DNA of 64,000 bases, from positions 1,612,001 through 1,676,000 of the forward strand of contig JAQPZY010001334.1 of assembly GCA_029931535.1 (NCBI GenBank). The letters are read 5' to 3'. The position numbers and the translations under genes are program-made. The notes beneath the pieces were generated by a model. That model had not been told where the DNA came from. It worked only from the letters and a program-made list of their open reading frames with translations, and searched no databases. Shown in pieces: positions 43,166 to 54,125 of this stretch (its first letter is position 1; every line of letters begins with the position of its first letter). Source of the stretch: Margaritifera margaritifera. Taxonomy: Eukaryota; Mollusca; Bivalvia; Unionida; Margaritiferidae.

Positions 43166-44204
43166 CCTCTGTCAAATGCTGCAGCTTCTTTTTCTTTTGC
43201 TTCAAATTCCCTATGTCGTTTCACTTGCTGGATTTCTATTTTCAGTATCGATATTTCTACATCTACATCACATAGGTGCTTGTTAACTGAGCCAACCAAT
43301 GTAGTTTTTCCAATAGGGGACTGCCCCATGATTCATACAGACCTGGAGATTTTATTCAAGGACTTTCCAAGGACTTTCAAAATTTTTCAAGGAGTACTTT
43401 ATCTAATGGAAACTGAAACTTCTCCATATGTTACTTCATTAACTACTGGTGTTGTGTATCATTTATTTATTTATCCATTAATTTTGGACAAAATGTAAAT
43501 AACAAAAATTCTTAATTTAAACAGTAAATATTTTGTTCTGTTTAAAGTTTTGTATTCCCTCTGATAAATTCAAGTAGGTTTTGGCAAATTTCATGGAGTT
43601 TTTCAACAAATTCTAGGACTTTTCATAGATAAAACTATTTTTAAATTCAAGGAGTTTTCAAGGCAACCCCTTAAATTAAAGGACTTTTTAAGTTTGTAAT
43701 AACCATATGCCCATCCTTGACCATGTCAGGAATTAATTGAATCAAATTTGGGCAGATATCAATTCCATTATACAGATTGTCAGTTTATCAGTTAAATCAG
43801 CCAACATTATGAAACTCTTTGTAATCTTTAATTTGGTTTTACATTTTGGAATTTGCTAAATTTGGATAAACCACTCCATACATTATGACAAAGTTTAGTT
43901 TAACCATCTTACGATGTAGCATCGAAAGAAATACACGAAGCTCAAAGGTTTGGTGAAATATCTAAAAGAACGAGTTCCATGTTATGGTCGGTTCTCAGGT
44001 GTCATTACACAGTTCCAATTTTTAACTGTTGATCTGCTCTTCTTTTGGGTATCAAAAATGTAGCAAGTAGCCACAAATAACCTGCTTGCTCAAAACATTA
44101 ATTAAACTGATGTGGGAAACCAGAAAAACAAACAATTTATACTGCATAAATCAACCATCAAGACTGCACAAATTATTCTAAGTAAGTCACATGAACAGTA
44201 TTCG
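43166..44204. other. Repeat-derived intronic sequence with AAGGAGTTTTCA repeat, copy 2
   Basis: 43340-43700 is homologous to 31890-32100 ('ttttgtattccctctgataa', 'aaattcaaggagttttcaag'). The rest (43166-43340, 43700-44204) is not recognised. Confidence 0.6.
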
Positions 44205-44735
44205 AGTGGTAACAAGTTAAGCTAATTAATATTGGTATATGTTGCTCATAATGCAACCCATTAAAGATCTTGATGATATGCAACTATATACGTAGTGTGA
44301 TTAAAATCTGTTTAGAAATGAAACCTCTATAGTGGTAACAAGCTCAGCCAATCAGATATAAGACCACTTCATTAATATGCATGGATGTCACTCATAATGG
44401 AAATCATTCAAGATCTCGATGATAAAAGCTTTTATACCAAGTACAATCAAAACGTGATCAGAAATATGATCTCTAGAGTGGTAACAAGCTCAGTGAATCA
44501 GATGTGAGATCATCTTATTAATATGTATGGACCTTCCTCATAATCATGCTCATCCGAGATCTTGATGACATAAGCCTATATACCAAGGGTGATCAAAATC
44601 TGATCAGAAATAAAGCCTCATGAGTGTTCACAAGCAAGTGTTGACAGGCAAACGACGGATGATGCATGATGGATGACAGACAATGGACCATACACCAAAA
44701 GCCCACTAGGTTTTTGTCCAAGTGAGCTAAAAATT
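44205..44735. repeat. ~135-bp tandem-unit repeat (AGTGGTAACAAGCTCAGC type)
   Basis: Three to four units start at about 44205, 44331, 44477 and 44615. Each has 'gtggtaacaagctcag', 'attaatatg', 'agatcttgatgata' and 'atcaaaatctgatcagaaat'. The block ends in a terminal segment ('gacagacaatggacca', 'gtccaagtgagctaaaa') similar in style to blocks 2 and 3. Confidence 0.85.
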
Positions 44736-44799
44736 ATTGCTAAATTTAATTTATAATGTCAAAGTGCTAGCTATCAACTTGTTAATTGAAAAACAACTC

Positions 44800-45770
44800 A
44801 ATACATAGTCTGGTCAAAATTCATTTATATTTGTACAAGTTATTGTGTTCATAAGCTCAATGAGAGCTATTGGCAACAGATGCATAACAAAGGGCTCCGC
44901 TCACTACAATTTACTCCACTGGGCCTTGAACTGAGAAACTTGGGTGTGGAAACCAAAGTTAGAAGATGGGCAATCAAGGGACATGACTCCTCTAAATGAT
45001 GACATGAAATGCTTGAAATCAAACTCCTTCAAAGACTCATCAATACAAGCAACACCTCATGTAAAGATATTAAGTTGATCGACAAGGACCATAACTCCAA
45101 AACAGAACAGATGAGACAAAACCTATAAAAGATACATGTAGGTCTGTAAGACATTGTTCACATTAAAACTGCATCAGAATATGTTCAATGGTTCTTGAAC
45201 TATGTTGATTACAAGCAACATCCAATGTAAAAGATGTAAAATTGATTGATCAGGGCCATAACTCTGTCCAAAATAGTGTAGATGAGACAAAATCCACAGG
45301 GCCATAACATTATCCAAAGTGGAGTTGACGAGACACCACCCATAAAAGGCACATCTAGGTCCATGAGATAATGCTCATACCAAAACTGCATCCAAATATG
45401 TTGAATAGTTCTTGAGATTTTCCAGTTACTACCAACATCCCATGTGAAGATATGAACTGTCAAGGGCCATAACTCTAAATGGAGTTGATATGATACAACC
45501 CATAAAAGGTATATCTAGATCTATGAGACAATGTTCATACTAAACTGCATCAGAATATGTTGAATAGTTCTTGAGCTGTGCAGGTTACACGCAACATCCC
45601 CTGTGAAGAGATTAAGCTGTCAAGGGTCGTAACTCTATTGAAGATGGATTTGACACAAACAACCATCAAAATGCAGATCTAGGTCTATGAGACAATGTTG
45701 ATACCAAAATATGTTCAATGGTTCTTGAGCTTTTATGCCTGTTAAAAGCAACATCCCATGTGAAGATGCA
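44800..45770. repeat. ~145-bp tandem-unit repeat (GGGCCATAACTCT type)
   Basis: Four to five imperfect units with 'agggccataactct', 'acaacccataaaaggtatat', 'ctatgagacaatgttcatac', 'aaactgcatcagaatatgtt' and 'gaatagttcttgagc'. The first 60 bp (44805-44865, 'tggtcaaaattcattt... gttcataagctcaatg') also occur at 30385-30440, linking it to the other composite blocks. Confidence 0.85.
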
Positions 45771-46152
45771 TAATAATTGTGACTTTAAAAAAATTATAAA
45801 CACATAAGTTATACAAACAGAAAATTTTATTTTGGATCATAAGAGATGAAAAAAGTCCCAGTAGTATACAGTTTTTGCTGCAAGGATTGAAACTCATGCA
45901 GACAACGTATATGTGAAGATGTGAAATTTTTGTGCAAAATGCGGAGCGAAACCTTATGACTATGATAAACTGTATAACATTTCATGGCTGTAAGTGTAAC
46001 AGATTGTGTGCTATCATGCTAAAAGGGATTCGGGATGGACATATGGGCATACAGATGTGCAGATGTACAGACTTATGGATGTAGGATGGACAGCAGCAAA
46101 ACAATATGCCCCCTTCTGCAACGGCAGTAGGGGCATAAATACTCTGCCTCAC

Positions 46153-46256
46153 CTGTAACTGAAGTATACATGTAGGAACTGACATTCTGGCAACAGAGTC
46201 CGATGATGTTTTGATGTCCACTCTCCAGTCGAAGTCTAACAGCCGAGGTAGAGATA
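46153..46256 (-). CDS. COMMD9: COMMD9, penultimate exon (start of COMM domain)
   Basis: The acceptor AG (46258-46257, minus) leaves two bases (TA) that complete the codon opened by G at 59393, giving Val. It then reads SLPRLLDFDWRVDIKTSSDS and VARMSVPTCILQLQ to the GTGAGG donor, phase 0. The motif LPRL.DfDWRVDiKTSSDS.. rM.vPTC.LQ is strongly conserved in COMMD9 and contains the Trp-Arg-Val core of COMM domains, which mediates COMMD-COMMD dimerisation and binding to CCDC22/CCDC93. Intact. Confidence 0.97.
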
Positions 46257-46721
46257 CTGAAAGTTAAATGTGAGAGTTTCTAGACATATATCAGCATTTT
46301 GGCAAATTTACATTTGTTTAATAAACAAGTACATTTGATAGCTGCTTTTAACTCATTGGTACCTATGTATAATTCATACAAATTTCCAGAAACAAAACAT
46401 ACACGTCTGTTTTTTCAGTAAGATTTCTTTAATTCTAAATATGGAACCTTCTGGTCAAATTTCAGATAAGCTACATTTTTCATAATCTAATTAGAATGAT
46501 TTGTGTTGACAGAGAACAAAATTTTGTCCATGAAAACTGGTCCCAACAAAAAAAAATGATTTCACAGTCAATCCTGACCAGACGGGATAATATGAAACTG
46601 AATGTTCTCAGTATTGGAACTTCAGACATATTTTGTCATCTACATGAGCACAGTGTTTGTTAGATTTATCTCCCCTTAGAAAAGGGATATCCTAATCTTT
46701 TTTGATCCTTTTATTTCACAC

Positions 46722-46917
46722 TTCCATACCACTGTTACTGGTCTTCCATAACACTGTTGTTTACCTTCCATACCACTGTTATTTACCATCCCCTTTATTT
46801 GACCTTCAATACCACAGTTATTGACCTTCCCTAACACTGTTATTGACAGTTAATACCAATGTTATTGACCTTCCAGACCACTGTATTTCACCTTCCATAC
46901 CACTATTATTGATAGGC
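46722..46917. repeat. Short tandem repeat CCTTCCATACCACTGTTATTGA
   Basis: About nine degenerate units of 20-24 bp with the core 'ttccataccactgttatt'. Confidence 0.88.
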
Positions 46918-47244
46918 ATATTAATGAGTCACATACCATGTTATAAGTAATATTCTGACCCTAAAATTTGTAAGTACACCATCAATCAATATACAAATTG
47001 TAATTATGTTTTAATTTCTGTACAGAGACTATTATTCTCATAAAAACTTTTCAAAAATTTTAATTTTTTAGTATATGCTGACAAGTTTAAGAAAAAAATG
47101 TCCCCTTATAATTAGTTCTCAACTGCAAAACATAATTAATAGCATGTGTACAAAACTTACAGAAAATATGATATTAGGAAGCTGCCCTTCATAAACAAAA
47201 GTAATCTTCCATATGTTGTTAATTAAACACTTAAAATCAGCATA

Positions 47245-47460
47245 CCGTATATACTCGCATATAAACTTATACCAACTGCAAACTGCATAGACCCAGATCT
47301 GCCATCGCATAATGCGTCGGCAGATCTGGGTCTATGCAGTTTGTAAGGACTAATCATTAGAACAAACAACATAGACCCTGATCTGCCGGCACATCATGCG
47401 ACAGCAAATCAGGTCTATGTTGTTCGTATTTGGACCCAGCTTATACATGAGTATATACGG
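47245..47460 (+). mobile_element. Double-hairpin MITE, copy G (216 bp)
   Basis: TA flanks 47243-47244 and 47461-47462. TIRs are CCGTATATACTCGCATATAA and (reverse) CCGTATATACTCATGTATAA. First palindrome near perfect (GACCCAGATCTGCC arms); the second carries a one-base deletion in its right arm. It lies in the large COMMD9 intron. Confidence 0.94.
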
Positions 47461-47614
47461 TACTCATTTTTCTAGGACTTAAGGCTTCTGCAAATTATTG
47501 AATTGGTTATGGTATCAATTCAGCCGACATGTTTCTTATACAAAATGGCTGATAATGATTTCAAGGGAGATACTTATGTAAGCTTATGATGCCACAAATT
47601 ATGTTTCAGCTCTT

Positions 47615-47622
47615 TTAGATGA

Positions 47623-47662
<40 letters not shown>

Positions 47663-48261
47663 CAGTTATTGTCAGTTAGATGAGTATATATATAACAGTT
47701 ATTGTCAGTTAGATGAGTGTATATATAACAGCTATTGTCAGTTAGATGAGTGTATATATAAGTTATGGTCAGTTAGATGAGTATATATAACAGTTATTGT
47801 CAGTTAGATGAGTATATATATTTAACAGTTATTGTCAGTTAGATGAGTGTATATATATATAAGTTATTGTCAGTTAGATGAGTATATATATAACAGTTAC
47901 TGTCAGTTAGATGAGTATATATATAACAGTTATTGTCAGTTAGATGAGTATATATATATATATAACAGTTATTGTCAGTTAGATGAGTATATATATAACA
48001 GTTATTGTCAGTTAGATGAGTGTATATATAACAGTTATTGTCAGTTAGATGAGTATATATATAACAGTTATTGTCAGTTAGATGAGTGTATATAAAACAG
48101 TTATTGTCAGTTAGATGAGTGTATATATAACAGTTATTGTCAGTAGATGAGTATATATATATAACAGTTATTGTCAGTTAGATGAGTGTATATATAACAG
48201 TTATTGTCAGTTAGATGAGTATATATATAACAGTTATTGTCAGTTAGATGAGTATATATAT
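47615..48261. repeat. 33-bp minisatellite, left segment
   Basis: Units of 'taacagttattgtcag' + 'ttagatgagtatata' with a variable TA tail; about 20 copies, preceded by a pure TA tract. When a unit is 33 bp it reads as the 11-residue period NSYCQLDEYIY, which is a repeat artefact. It is interrupted at 48262 by the retrotransposon and resumes at 54860. Confidence 0.95.
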
Positions 48262-48995
48262 TGTTACGACTCTATGGTCTAAGAAAAATGTAACAGAAAG
48301 AAAGTGAAACCAACAAATCAAGTAAAAATCAACAAGCAATTTATTACTAGATAATTAAATTGAAAAATCAAAAAGTCACTTACAGTAATGTGTTTATGTA
48401 TCCTAATAATCCAATAAGAATGATTGTTCTAATCACAAGTCCTAAATATAGAAGTGTCCTTGAATGTTATTATGTGCTAATGGTCTCCAAAGTCCTGATG
48501 TACTAGAAATCTTGATGTGCTGAAGTCAAAATGAAGTAATCCAAAATCTCTGAATAAGTTCACATAAATTCCAAAATTGTCAATCAAAATCCAAAATCCA
48601 AAAGTTTATGAGCACTGTTAATAATCCAATGAATAATTAAAATAATTCCTCTCTTAGAATTTGGAATGAATTTTCACAACTGTAATAGCTCTTTACAAGA
48701 CTGATGGTAATGTCGAACTGAACAAAATGTCTACCAAACATGATATATATAAAGATTGGTCACATGACAGAATGTTCTAGAATATGAGTCATCTTAATGG
48801 AATTTTAACTGTAAACAAAATCAACCTTGACCTTCAAATTGAGAAAACATATTGATCAAAACAACCTAATTCAAGGACACTAGTTATATATGTTTTTCCT
48901 AACAAACATAAAGATTTAAGCAAATATTAAAGTGAAGAAACATTTATAACCTCCCAAAACACATATACAACATTATATAAACATCATACATAACA
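48262..48995 (-). repeat. 3' LTR of the Gmr1-like element
   Basis: 734 bp, essentially identical to the 5' LTR at 54126-54859. It would supply a second promoter and poly(A) site (AATAAA on minus at about 48340-48345) reading into the COMMD9 intron in the sense direction. Confidence 0.97.
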
Positions 48996-49004
48996 CCTCC
49001 CCTC
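48996..49004 (-). promoter_or_regulatory. Polypurine tract (plus-strand primer)
   Basis: On the minus strand GAGGGGAGG abuts the 3' LTR start TGTTATG, the standard position for second-strand priming. Confidence 0.85.
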
Positions 49005-49133
49005 ATAAAGAAAAAGAAAGATTTATATAATAAAGCTTTCTTTTGAATATACATCTAATACTACAATAACCAAAATTACATAAGAACATGTTTTATGATA
49101 CTGGACTTAATTACATCAAGCAATATTACATTT

Positions 49134-52100
49134 CTAGGCACGTGAGAGTGCATCTGCAATCACATTGTCTTTTCCCCTGATGTGTCTAATGTCAATGTTA
49201 TATTCCTGCAATATCAAACTCCATCTCAACAATCTCCGATTTTTGTCTTTCATTTTGTTGATGAAAGTAAGGGGATTGTGATCACTGTACACAATAATTG
49301 GAGAAAGAGCTGAGGTAACATACACTTCAAAATGCTGTAAAGCCAATATCAAAGCCAAACATTCCTTCTCAATTGTGGAATAATTTTTCTGGTGCTTGTT
49401 TAGTTTTTTAGAAAAATAACACACAGGGTGATCCACACCACTTTTGTCTTCCTGAATCAATACTCCACCAACTCCTACATCACTTGCATCAACATATAAT
49501 TTAAATGATTGGCTAAAATTTGGTGCAGAAAGAACTGGTGCATTCTTAAGCATGGCCTTTAACTTGTCAAAAGATTCCTGACACTTGTCAGACCAACAAA
49601 ATTTGGTTTTCTTACTCAATAAACTTGTCAAAGGTTCAGCAATTTTGGAAAAATTGGAACAAAATTTCCGATAATATCCAGCCATACCTAGAAATCGCAT
49701 CAGTTGCTTTTTACAAATTGGAACTTGAAATTCAGAGATAGCTTTGACCTTAGCTTCTATAGGTTTAACTTGACCTTGTCCCACAATATGTCCTAAAAAT
49801 GTGACACAAGCATGGCAAAACTCACTTTTGCTCAAATTAATTGTCAGATTCGCATCACTGAGTCGATCGAAGAATTTTCGAATGGTTTCCAAATGATCTT
49901 CCCAGGTGTTGTTGTAGATAATGACGTCATCGATATAAGCGTCACAATTATCAAGACCAAATGTTATCATGTTCATCAGACGTTGAAACGTTGCAGGCGA
50001 ATTTTTCATTCCAAACGGCATGACTTTATATTGATAAAGTCCATCTGGAGTTGCAAATGCTGAAATTTCTTTTGCCCTTTCCGTCAGTGGAATTTGCCAG
50101 AATCCTTTTAAAAGGTCAAACTTGGTGACATATTCCGCATTTCCAATTTTATCAATGCAATCGTCCATTCTTGGGATTGGAAATGAATCAGTTTTGGTGA
50201 CACTGTTGACTTTTCTATAGTCAGTACACATACGGAATGTATTATCTGGCTTGGGAACAAGAATACATGGTGAACTCCAGTTACTTTTACTTGGTTCTAT
50301 GAAATCATTCTCCAGTAGATACTGAATTTCTTTCTTCAAATAGTTCTGTTTGAGAGGATTCATCCTATAAGGATGCTGTTTCACAGGCGCAGAATCTACA
50401 ATGTCAACGTCATGATAAATTTTTCTTGTTCGTGTTGGAACATCAGGAAACAAGTGCTCATAGTCATGTAATAGCTGTTTTAGTTCATTTCCTTCCTGTT
50501 GTTGTAGATGTGAAAGTTTCTGGTCTAGGTTGTTCAATATTTCTGAATTCCGAAGATTGGTTATACCAGAGTCACTATAGTCTGATCGTATTCCATCGTT
50601 GATATCTTCACTGTGTGGGACAGGTACAACTAAATTAACTGAATAATTAGCTGAGCTATCTCTGTCAAAATATTCCTTTAACATATTTATATGACAAAGT
50701 TGTTTCTGTTTCCGTCTCCCAGGAGTGTTAATGATATAATTTAAGTCATTTACTTTCTTTTCAATGGTATAAGGACCAAAAAATTTAGCCTGAAGAGGAT
50801 TCTGAGGTATGGGAAAGAGAGCCAGAACTTTGTCACCAGGTTTAAAACTCCTTTCCTGTGAATTTCTGTCATACCTTAATTTCATATTTGACTGAGTAGT
50901 GTGAAGATTAGTTCTTGCTACTTCACAGGCCTTTGACAACTTGTATTTGAAATCAGAAACATAATCAAGAAGATTAATCTTTGCGTCTTCATTTGAAAGA
51001 AGTCTCTCTTTCAATAATTTCAATGGTCCACGGACAGTATGACCAAAAACTAGTTCAAAGGGACTAAAACCCAACGACTCTTGAACTGATTCCCTAACAG
51101 CAAACAACAACAAATGAACACCCTCATCCCAATCCTTTTCTGTATCAAAGCAATATGATCGAATCATATTCTTCAAAGTTTGATGAAATCTTTCCAAAGC
51201 ACCTTGACTTTCAGGGTGATAGGCAGAAGATTTAAACTGTTGGATGCCTAATTCATGCATAACTTGTTGGAAAATTCCAGACATAAAATTTGACCCTTGA
51301 TCTGACTGGACAGATTTGGGAAGGCCAACAAGTGTAAAAAACTTCACCAAAGCTTTCACAATAGTTTTAGTTTTTATATTTCTCAGAGGAATTGCCTCTG
51401 GAAATCTTGTAGATGCACACATGATGGTCAACAAGTATTGGTTGCCTAACTTGGTTTTAGGTAAAGGACCAACACAGTCTACCATTATTCTACTAAATGG
51501 TTCATCAAATGCAGGAATAGGTTGCAGATGAGCCTTAGGTATCTTCTGATTGGGTTTTCCTACCATTTGACAAGTGTGACAAGATCTGCAGTATTTAGAA
51601 ACATCACTTTTGAGTTTCGGCAAATAAAAATGATTCAAGATCTTGTGATAAGTCTTACGGACTCCTAAATGACCAGCCAAAGGAGTTTCATGGGCTAAAT
51701 TAAGAATTTCCTGTCGATATGACTTAGGAACAACAATTTGATAGCTCACTGACCACTCGTCACCAGCGGGTACATCAGGTGGTCTCCATTTCCTCATAAG
51801 GACCCCATTTTTCACAAAGTAACACACTGGAACTTGTGTGGCTTCAGTTTCACTAATAGCCCTCTGAAACAAACAAGATATCTCGGGATCTTGCTCCTGT
51901 TCAACGACAAGGGATTGTCGTTTGTCATCCTGAGTAGGACAAAGAGAATGAGTTGCCAAAAGAGGATCACTGTGATCAATACCATTTGATTGATCAATAC
52001 CTGAGGAAAAGGTGACCTCATCAAAAAACTGACCAATACATGTGTCAGCTAAAGGAATAATATCCTGATCAACATCAATCTCAAGAGCTCTTTTTGCCAT

Positions 52101-53963
52101 AGCTCTAGTAACTGCACAAGCAGGGTACAAATCAGGGATTTCAGTTTCGACAGGATCAACTTTCTGATCCAAACAAGGCTTGTCAGTTACAAGTGGATTA
52201 ACCACAACCTTATCTCCAGCTAGGTCATTGCCTAGTAATAAATGAATACCCTCTATGGGTAAAGAAGTCACTGCCCCAACAGTCACAGGTCCAGAAACTA
52301 AGTCTGATGCCAAATTTACACAATGGAGAGGAACATTTACAAAGCCGCACTCAACTCCCTGAACAAGAACACTTTCACTTGAAGAAGACTCCTCAGACAA
52401 AGGCAAAGTACCTGATAATAAAAGACTCTGAGAAGCTCCAGTGTCCCTTAATATTTTAATTGGGATAGGTTTGGCAGAATCACCAATAAGTGATATAGAA
52501 CCTTCTGACATGAATGGTTCATAAGCCTCCAAAATAGAATCAGACTGGGGTTTGTTTGACCCAACAAATGTATTGCTTTCAATACAAGACCGTGACCTTG
52601 ACCTCGTAGAAATAAGAGCATTTGGAAAAGCTCTGTCTTTTCTCTGTTGCTTATTTTTCAACTTGAAGCAATCAGAAATAACGTGCCCTTTCGTTTTACA
52701 ATAAGTGCACGTAGGAAGAGATAAGGATTTCTGATCAGTCTTATCAGATGTTTGATTCCTAACAGTTGTGCTGTTGTGAAATTTGGAAGTACTCGAATGA
52801 GATTGAAATGGTTTTTTACCAGAAAACTGCTGAGAGGACGACTTATTGCCAAATGAAATTTTGTGAGTCAAGGAATAATCATCAGCCATACGAGCAGCAT
52901 TTTCCAAAGTTTCCACTTTCTGCTCGTCAAGATAGGTTTTAACATCACTATGGATGCACCTCTTGAACTCTTCAATTAATACGAGCTGTCGGAGGTTATC
53001 ATAAGCTTGATCAACTTTCTTGGCTGAGCACCACCTATCAAATAGTTGTTCTTTATCCCTTGCAAATTCGACATGAGTTTGTCCAGTTTCTTTTCTACAA
53101 TTCCTAAACCTTTGTCGATATGCCTCTGGTACCAACTCATAAGCTTTCAAGATGTACTCCTTAACCAAATCATAATCAGTGCTTTGTTGTACTGACAGTG
53201 AAGTGTAGACTTCACGAGCTTTGCCAATAAGTACACTTTGTAATAACAAAGTCCAATGCTCTCTGGGCCATTTCAAGTTTTCAGCTATTTTCTCGAAATG
53301 AAGAAAGTATTTATCTACTTCTTTTTCCTGAAAAGGGGGTACTAACCTAATATATCTAGTAACATCAAAACCTGAACTTGTGTTTAAAGGAGTGGAGTGT
53401 GCTCTGTTTGCCAGTTCTAATTCTCTTAATTTAAATTGCATTTCCCTTTCTTCTCTTTGCATCTGCATTTGCCTCTCTTCTTTCTCTCTCTCCATCTGTA
53501 TCTGGATTTGTCTCTCTTCTTTCTCTCTCTCCAACTGCCTCTCTTCTTTTTCTCTCTCCCTCTGCCTCTCTTCTTTCTGCATTTGGATCTGCCTCTCTTC
53601 TTTCTGCATTTGGATCTGCCTCTCTTCTTTCTGCATTTGGATCTGCCTCTCTTCTTTCTCTCTCTCTCTCTGAATCTGAAGCTTTGCCAATTCTAAATCA
53701 ATCTGTTTCTTTAACTCTAATTCCCTTAATTTCCTGTCAGAACCAGATACAGGCTTTCTCTTCAAACTTAAAGCACTGCTATCAATAATTCTCTTTCCTA
53801 TCAAATACTTAATCAAAATAATCTTTATCTCCTGTTTTGTCAATGATACTTTTGCCTCAGATAGACTGTATTTTCTGGCAAGCTCGAGCAACTCATCCTT
53901 TCTCATGCACTCTAACCCCTCTTGGGTAGGTTTTGAAATGAAATTCTGAACATTAGATGCCAT
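49134..53963 (-). CDS. Gag-Pol polyprotein of Gmr1-like retrotransposon (1609 aa; gag-PR-IN-RT-RH)
   Basis: One open frame, ATG at 53963 to TAG at 49134. Domains by residue: basic/acidic coiled coil with QIQMQKEER repeats (about 75-190); gag with a SCAN-like helical region (200-365, including PEAYRQRFR); zinc knuckle C419-C422-H427-C432; aspartic protease DTGAS (507-511); integrase zinc motif H758, H765, C795, C798; integrase catalytic D829, D888, E924 (35 residues between the last two); GPY module (1063-1065); reverse transcriptase with D1283 and YIDD (1343-1346); RNase H with D1492, E1532, D1561. Integrase before reverse transcriptase is the Ty1/copia order, yet the RT, RNase H and GPY integrase are Ty3/gypsy-like; this combination defines the Gmr1 clade. 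All catalytic residues are present and no stop interrupts the frame. There is no envelope gene. Confidence 0.97.
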   Translation of the reverse strand: MASNVQNFISKPTQEGLECMRKDELLELARKYSLSEAKVSLTKQEIKIILIKYLIGKRIIDSSALSLKRKPVSGSDRKLRELELKKQIDLELAKLQIQREREKEERQIQMQKEERQIQMQKEERQIQMQKEERQREREKEERQLEREKEERQIQIQMEREKEERQMQMQREEREMQFKLRELELANRAHSTPLNTSSGFDVTRYIRLVPPFQEKEVDKYFLHFEKIAENLKWPREHWTLLLQSVLIGKAREVYTSLSVQQSTDYDLVKEYILKAYELVPEAYRQRFRNCRKETGQTHVEFARDKEQLFDRWCSAKKVDQAYDNLRQLVLIEEFKRCIHSDVKTYLDEQKVETLENAARMADDYSLTHKISFGNKSSSQQFSGKKPFQSHSSTSKFHNSTTVRNQTSDKTDQKSLSLPTCTYCKTKGHVISDCFKLKNKQQRKDRAFPNALISTRSRSRSCIESNTFVGSNKPQSDSILEAYEPFMSEGSISLIGDSAKPIPIKILRDTGASQSLLLSGTLPLSEESSSSESVLVQGVECGFVNVPLHCVNLASDLVSGPVTVGAVTSLPIEGIHLLLGNDLAGDKVVVNPLVTDKPCLDQKVDPVETEIPDLYPACAVTRAMAKRALEIDVDQDIIPLADTCIGQFFDEVTFSSGIDQSNGIDHSDPLLATHSLCPTQDDKRQSLVVEQEQDPEISCLFQRAISETEATQVPVCYFVKNGVLMRKWRPPDVPAGDEWSVSYQIVVPKSYRQEILNLAHETPLAGHLGVRKTYHKILNHFYLPKLKSDVSKYCRSCHTCQMVGKPNQKIPKAHLQPIPAFDEPFSRIMVDCVGPLPKTKLGNQYLLTIMCASTRFPEAIPLRNIKTKTIVKALVKFFTLVGLPKSVQSDQGSNFMSGIFQQVMHELGIQQFKSSAYHPESQGALERFHQTLKNMIRSYCFDTEKDWDEGVHLLLFAVRESVQESLGFSPFELVFGHTVRGPLKLLKERLLSNEDAKINLLDYVSDFKYKLSKACEVARTNLHTTQSNMKLRYDRNSQERSFKPGDKVLALFPIPQNPLQAKFFGPYTIEKKVNDLNYIINTPGRRKQKQLCHINMLKEYFDRDSSANYSVNLVVPVPHSEDINDGIRSDYSDSGITNLRNSEILNNLDQKLSHLQQQEGNELKQLLHDYEHLFPDVPTRTRKIYHDVDIVDSAPVKQHPYRMNPLKQNYLKKEIQYLLENDFIEPSKSNWSSPCILVPKPDNTFRMCTDYRKVNSVTKTDSFPIPRMDDCIDKIGNAEYVTKFDLLKGFWQIPLTERAKEISAFATPDGLYQYKVMPFGMKNSPATFQRLMNMITFGLDNCDAYIDDVIIYNNTWEDHLETIRKFFDRLSDANLTINLSKSEFCHACVTFLGHIVGQGQVKPIEAKVKAISEFQVPICKKQLMRFLGMAGYYRKFCSNFSKIAEPLTSLLSKKTKFCWSDKCQESFDKLKAMLKNAPVLSAPNFSQSFKLYVDASDVGVGGVLIQEDKSGVDHPVCYFSKKLNKHQKNYSTIEKECLALILALQHFEVYVTSALSPIIVYSDHNPLTFINKMKDKNRRLLRWSLILQEYNIDIRHIRGKDNVIADALSRA

Positions 53964-54097
53964 TGTAAATGCTTGTTGGTTTTACACAAAACAAATTTCT
54001 CTATTTAAAATCTTTGCCAAAGACAAAAAAAATTCAGAGACAAAATCAATATGAATTTCAAAGATAAATTTAATATCTCTAATATGCTTTAATGAAA

Positions 54098-54120
54098 TTC
54101 AGATCCCGGAACGGCCCCCA
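54098..54120 (-). promoter_or_regulatory. Primer-binding site, tRNA-Pro type
   Basis: Five bases (GAAAT) after the 5' LTR the minus strand reads TGGGGGCCGTTCCGGGATC. It is complementary to a tRNA 3' end of the form ...GATCCCGGAACGGCCC-CCA: CCA tail, discriminator C, 7-base acceptor strand and T-stem CCCGG. This fits tRNA-Pro, whose genes in several invertebrates begin GGCCG. Confidence 0.8.
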
Positions 54121-54125
54121 ATTTC

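Larger units (their letters stand above)
40613..46152 (-). other. COMMD9 last intron, 5.5 kb
   Basis: GTGAGG donor (46152) to TTTCAG acceptor (40613). It is filled by the ACAAGAG composite repeat, a hAT element, AAGGAGTTTTCA repeats and two further tandem-unit blocks, all listed separately. The parts 40620-40905 and 45771-46152 show nothing recognisable. Confidence 0.85.

Noticed and set aside
47847..48095. Frames reading NSYCQLDEYIY repeats (also 56650-56865)
   Set aside because: The 33-bp minisatellite happens to be a multiple of three; interrupted by insertions and frame-breaking variants.
53380..53696. Plus-strand frames with Leu/Ser/Phe-rich repeats opposite the gag region
   Set aside because: Antisense shadow of the Glu/Arg/Gln-rich coiled coil of the retrotransposon polyprotein.
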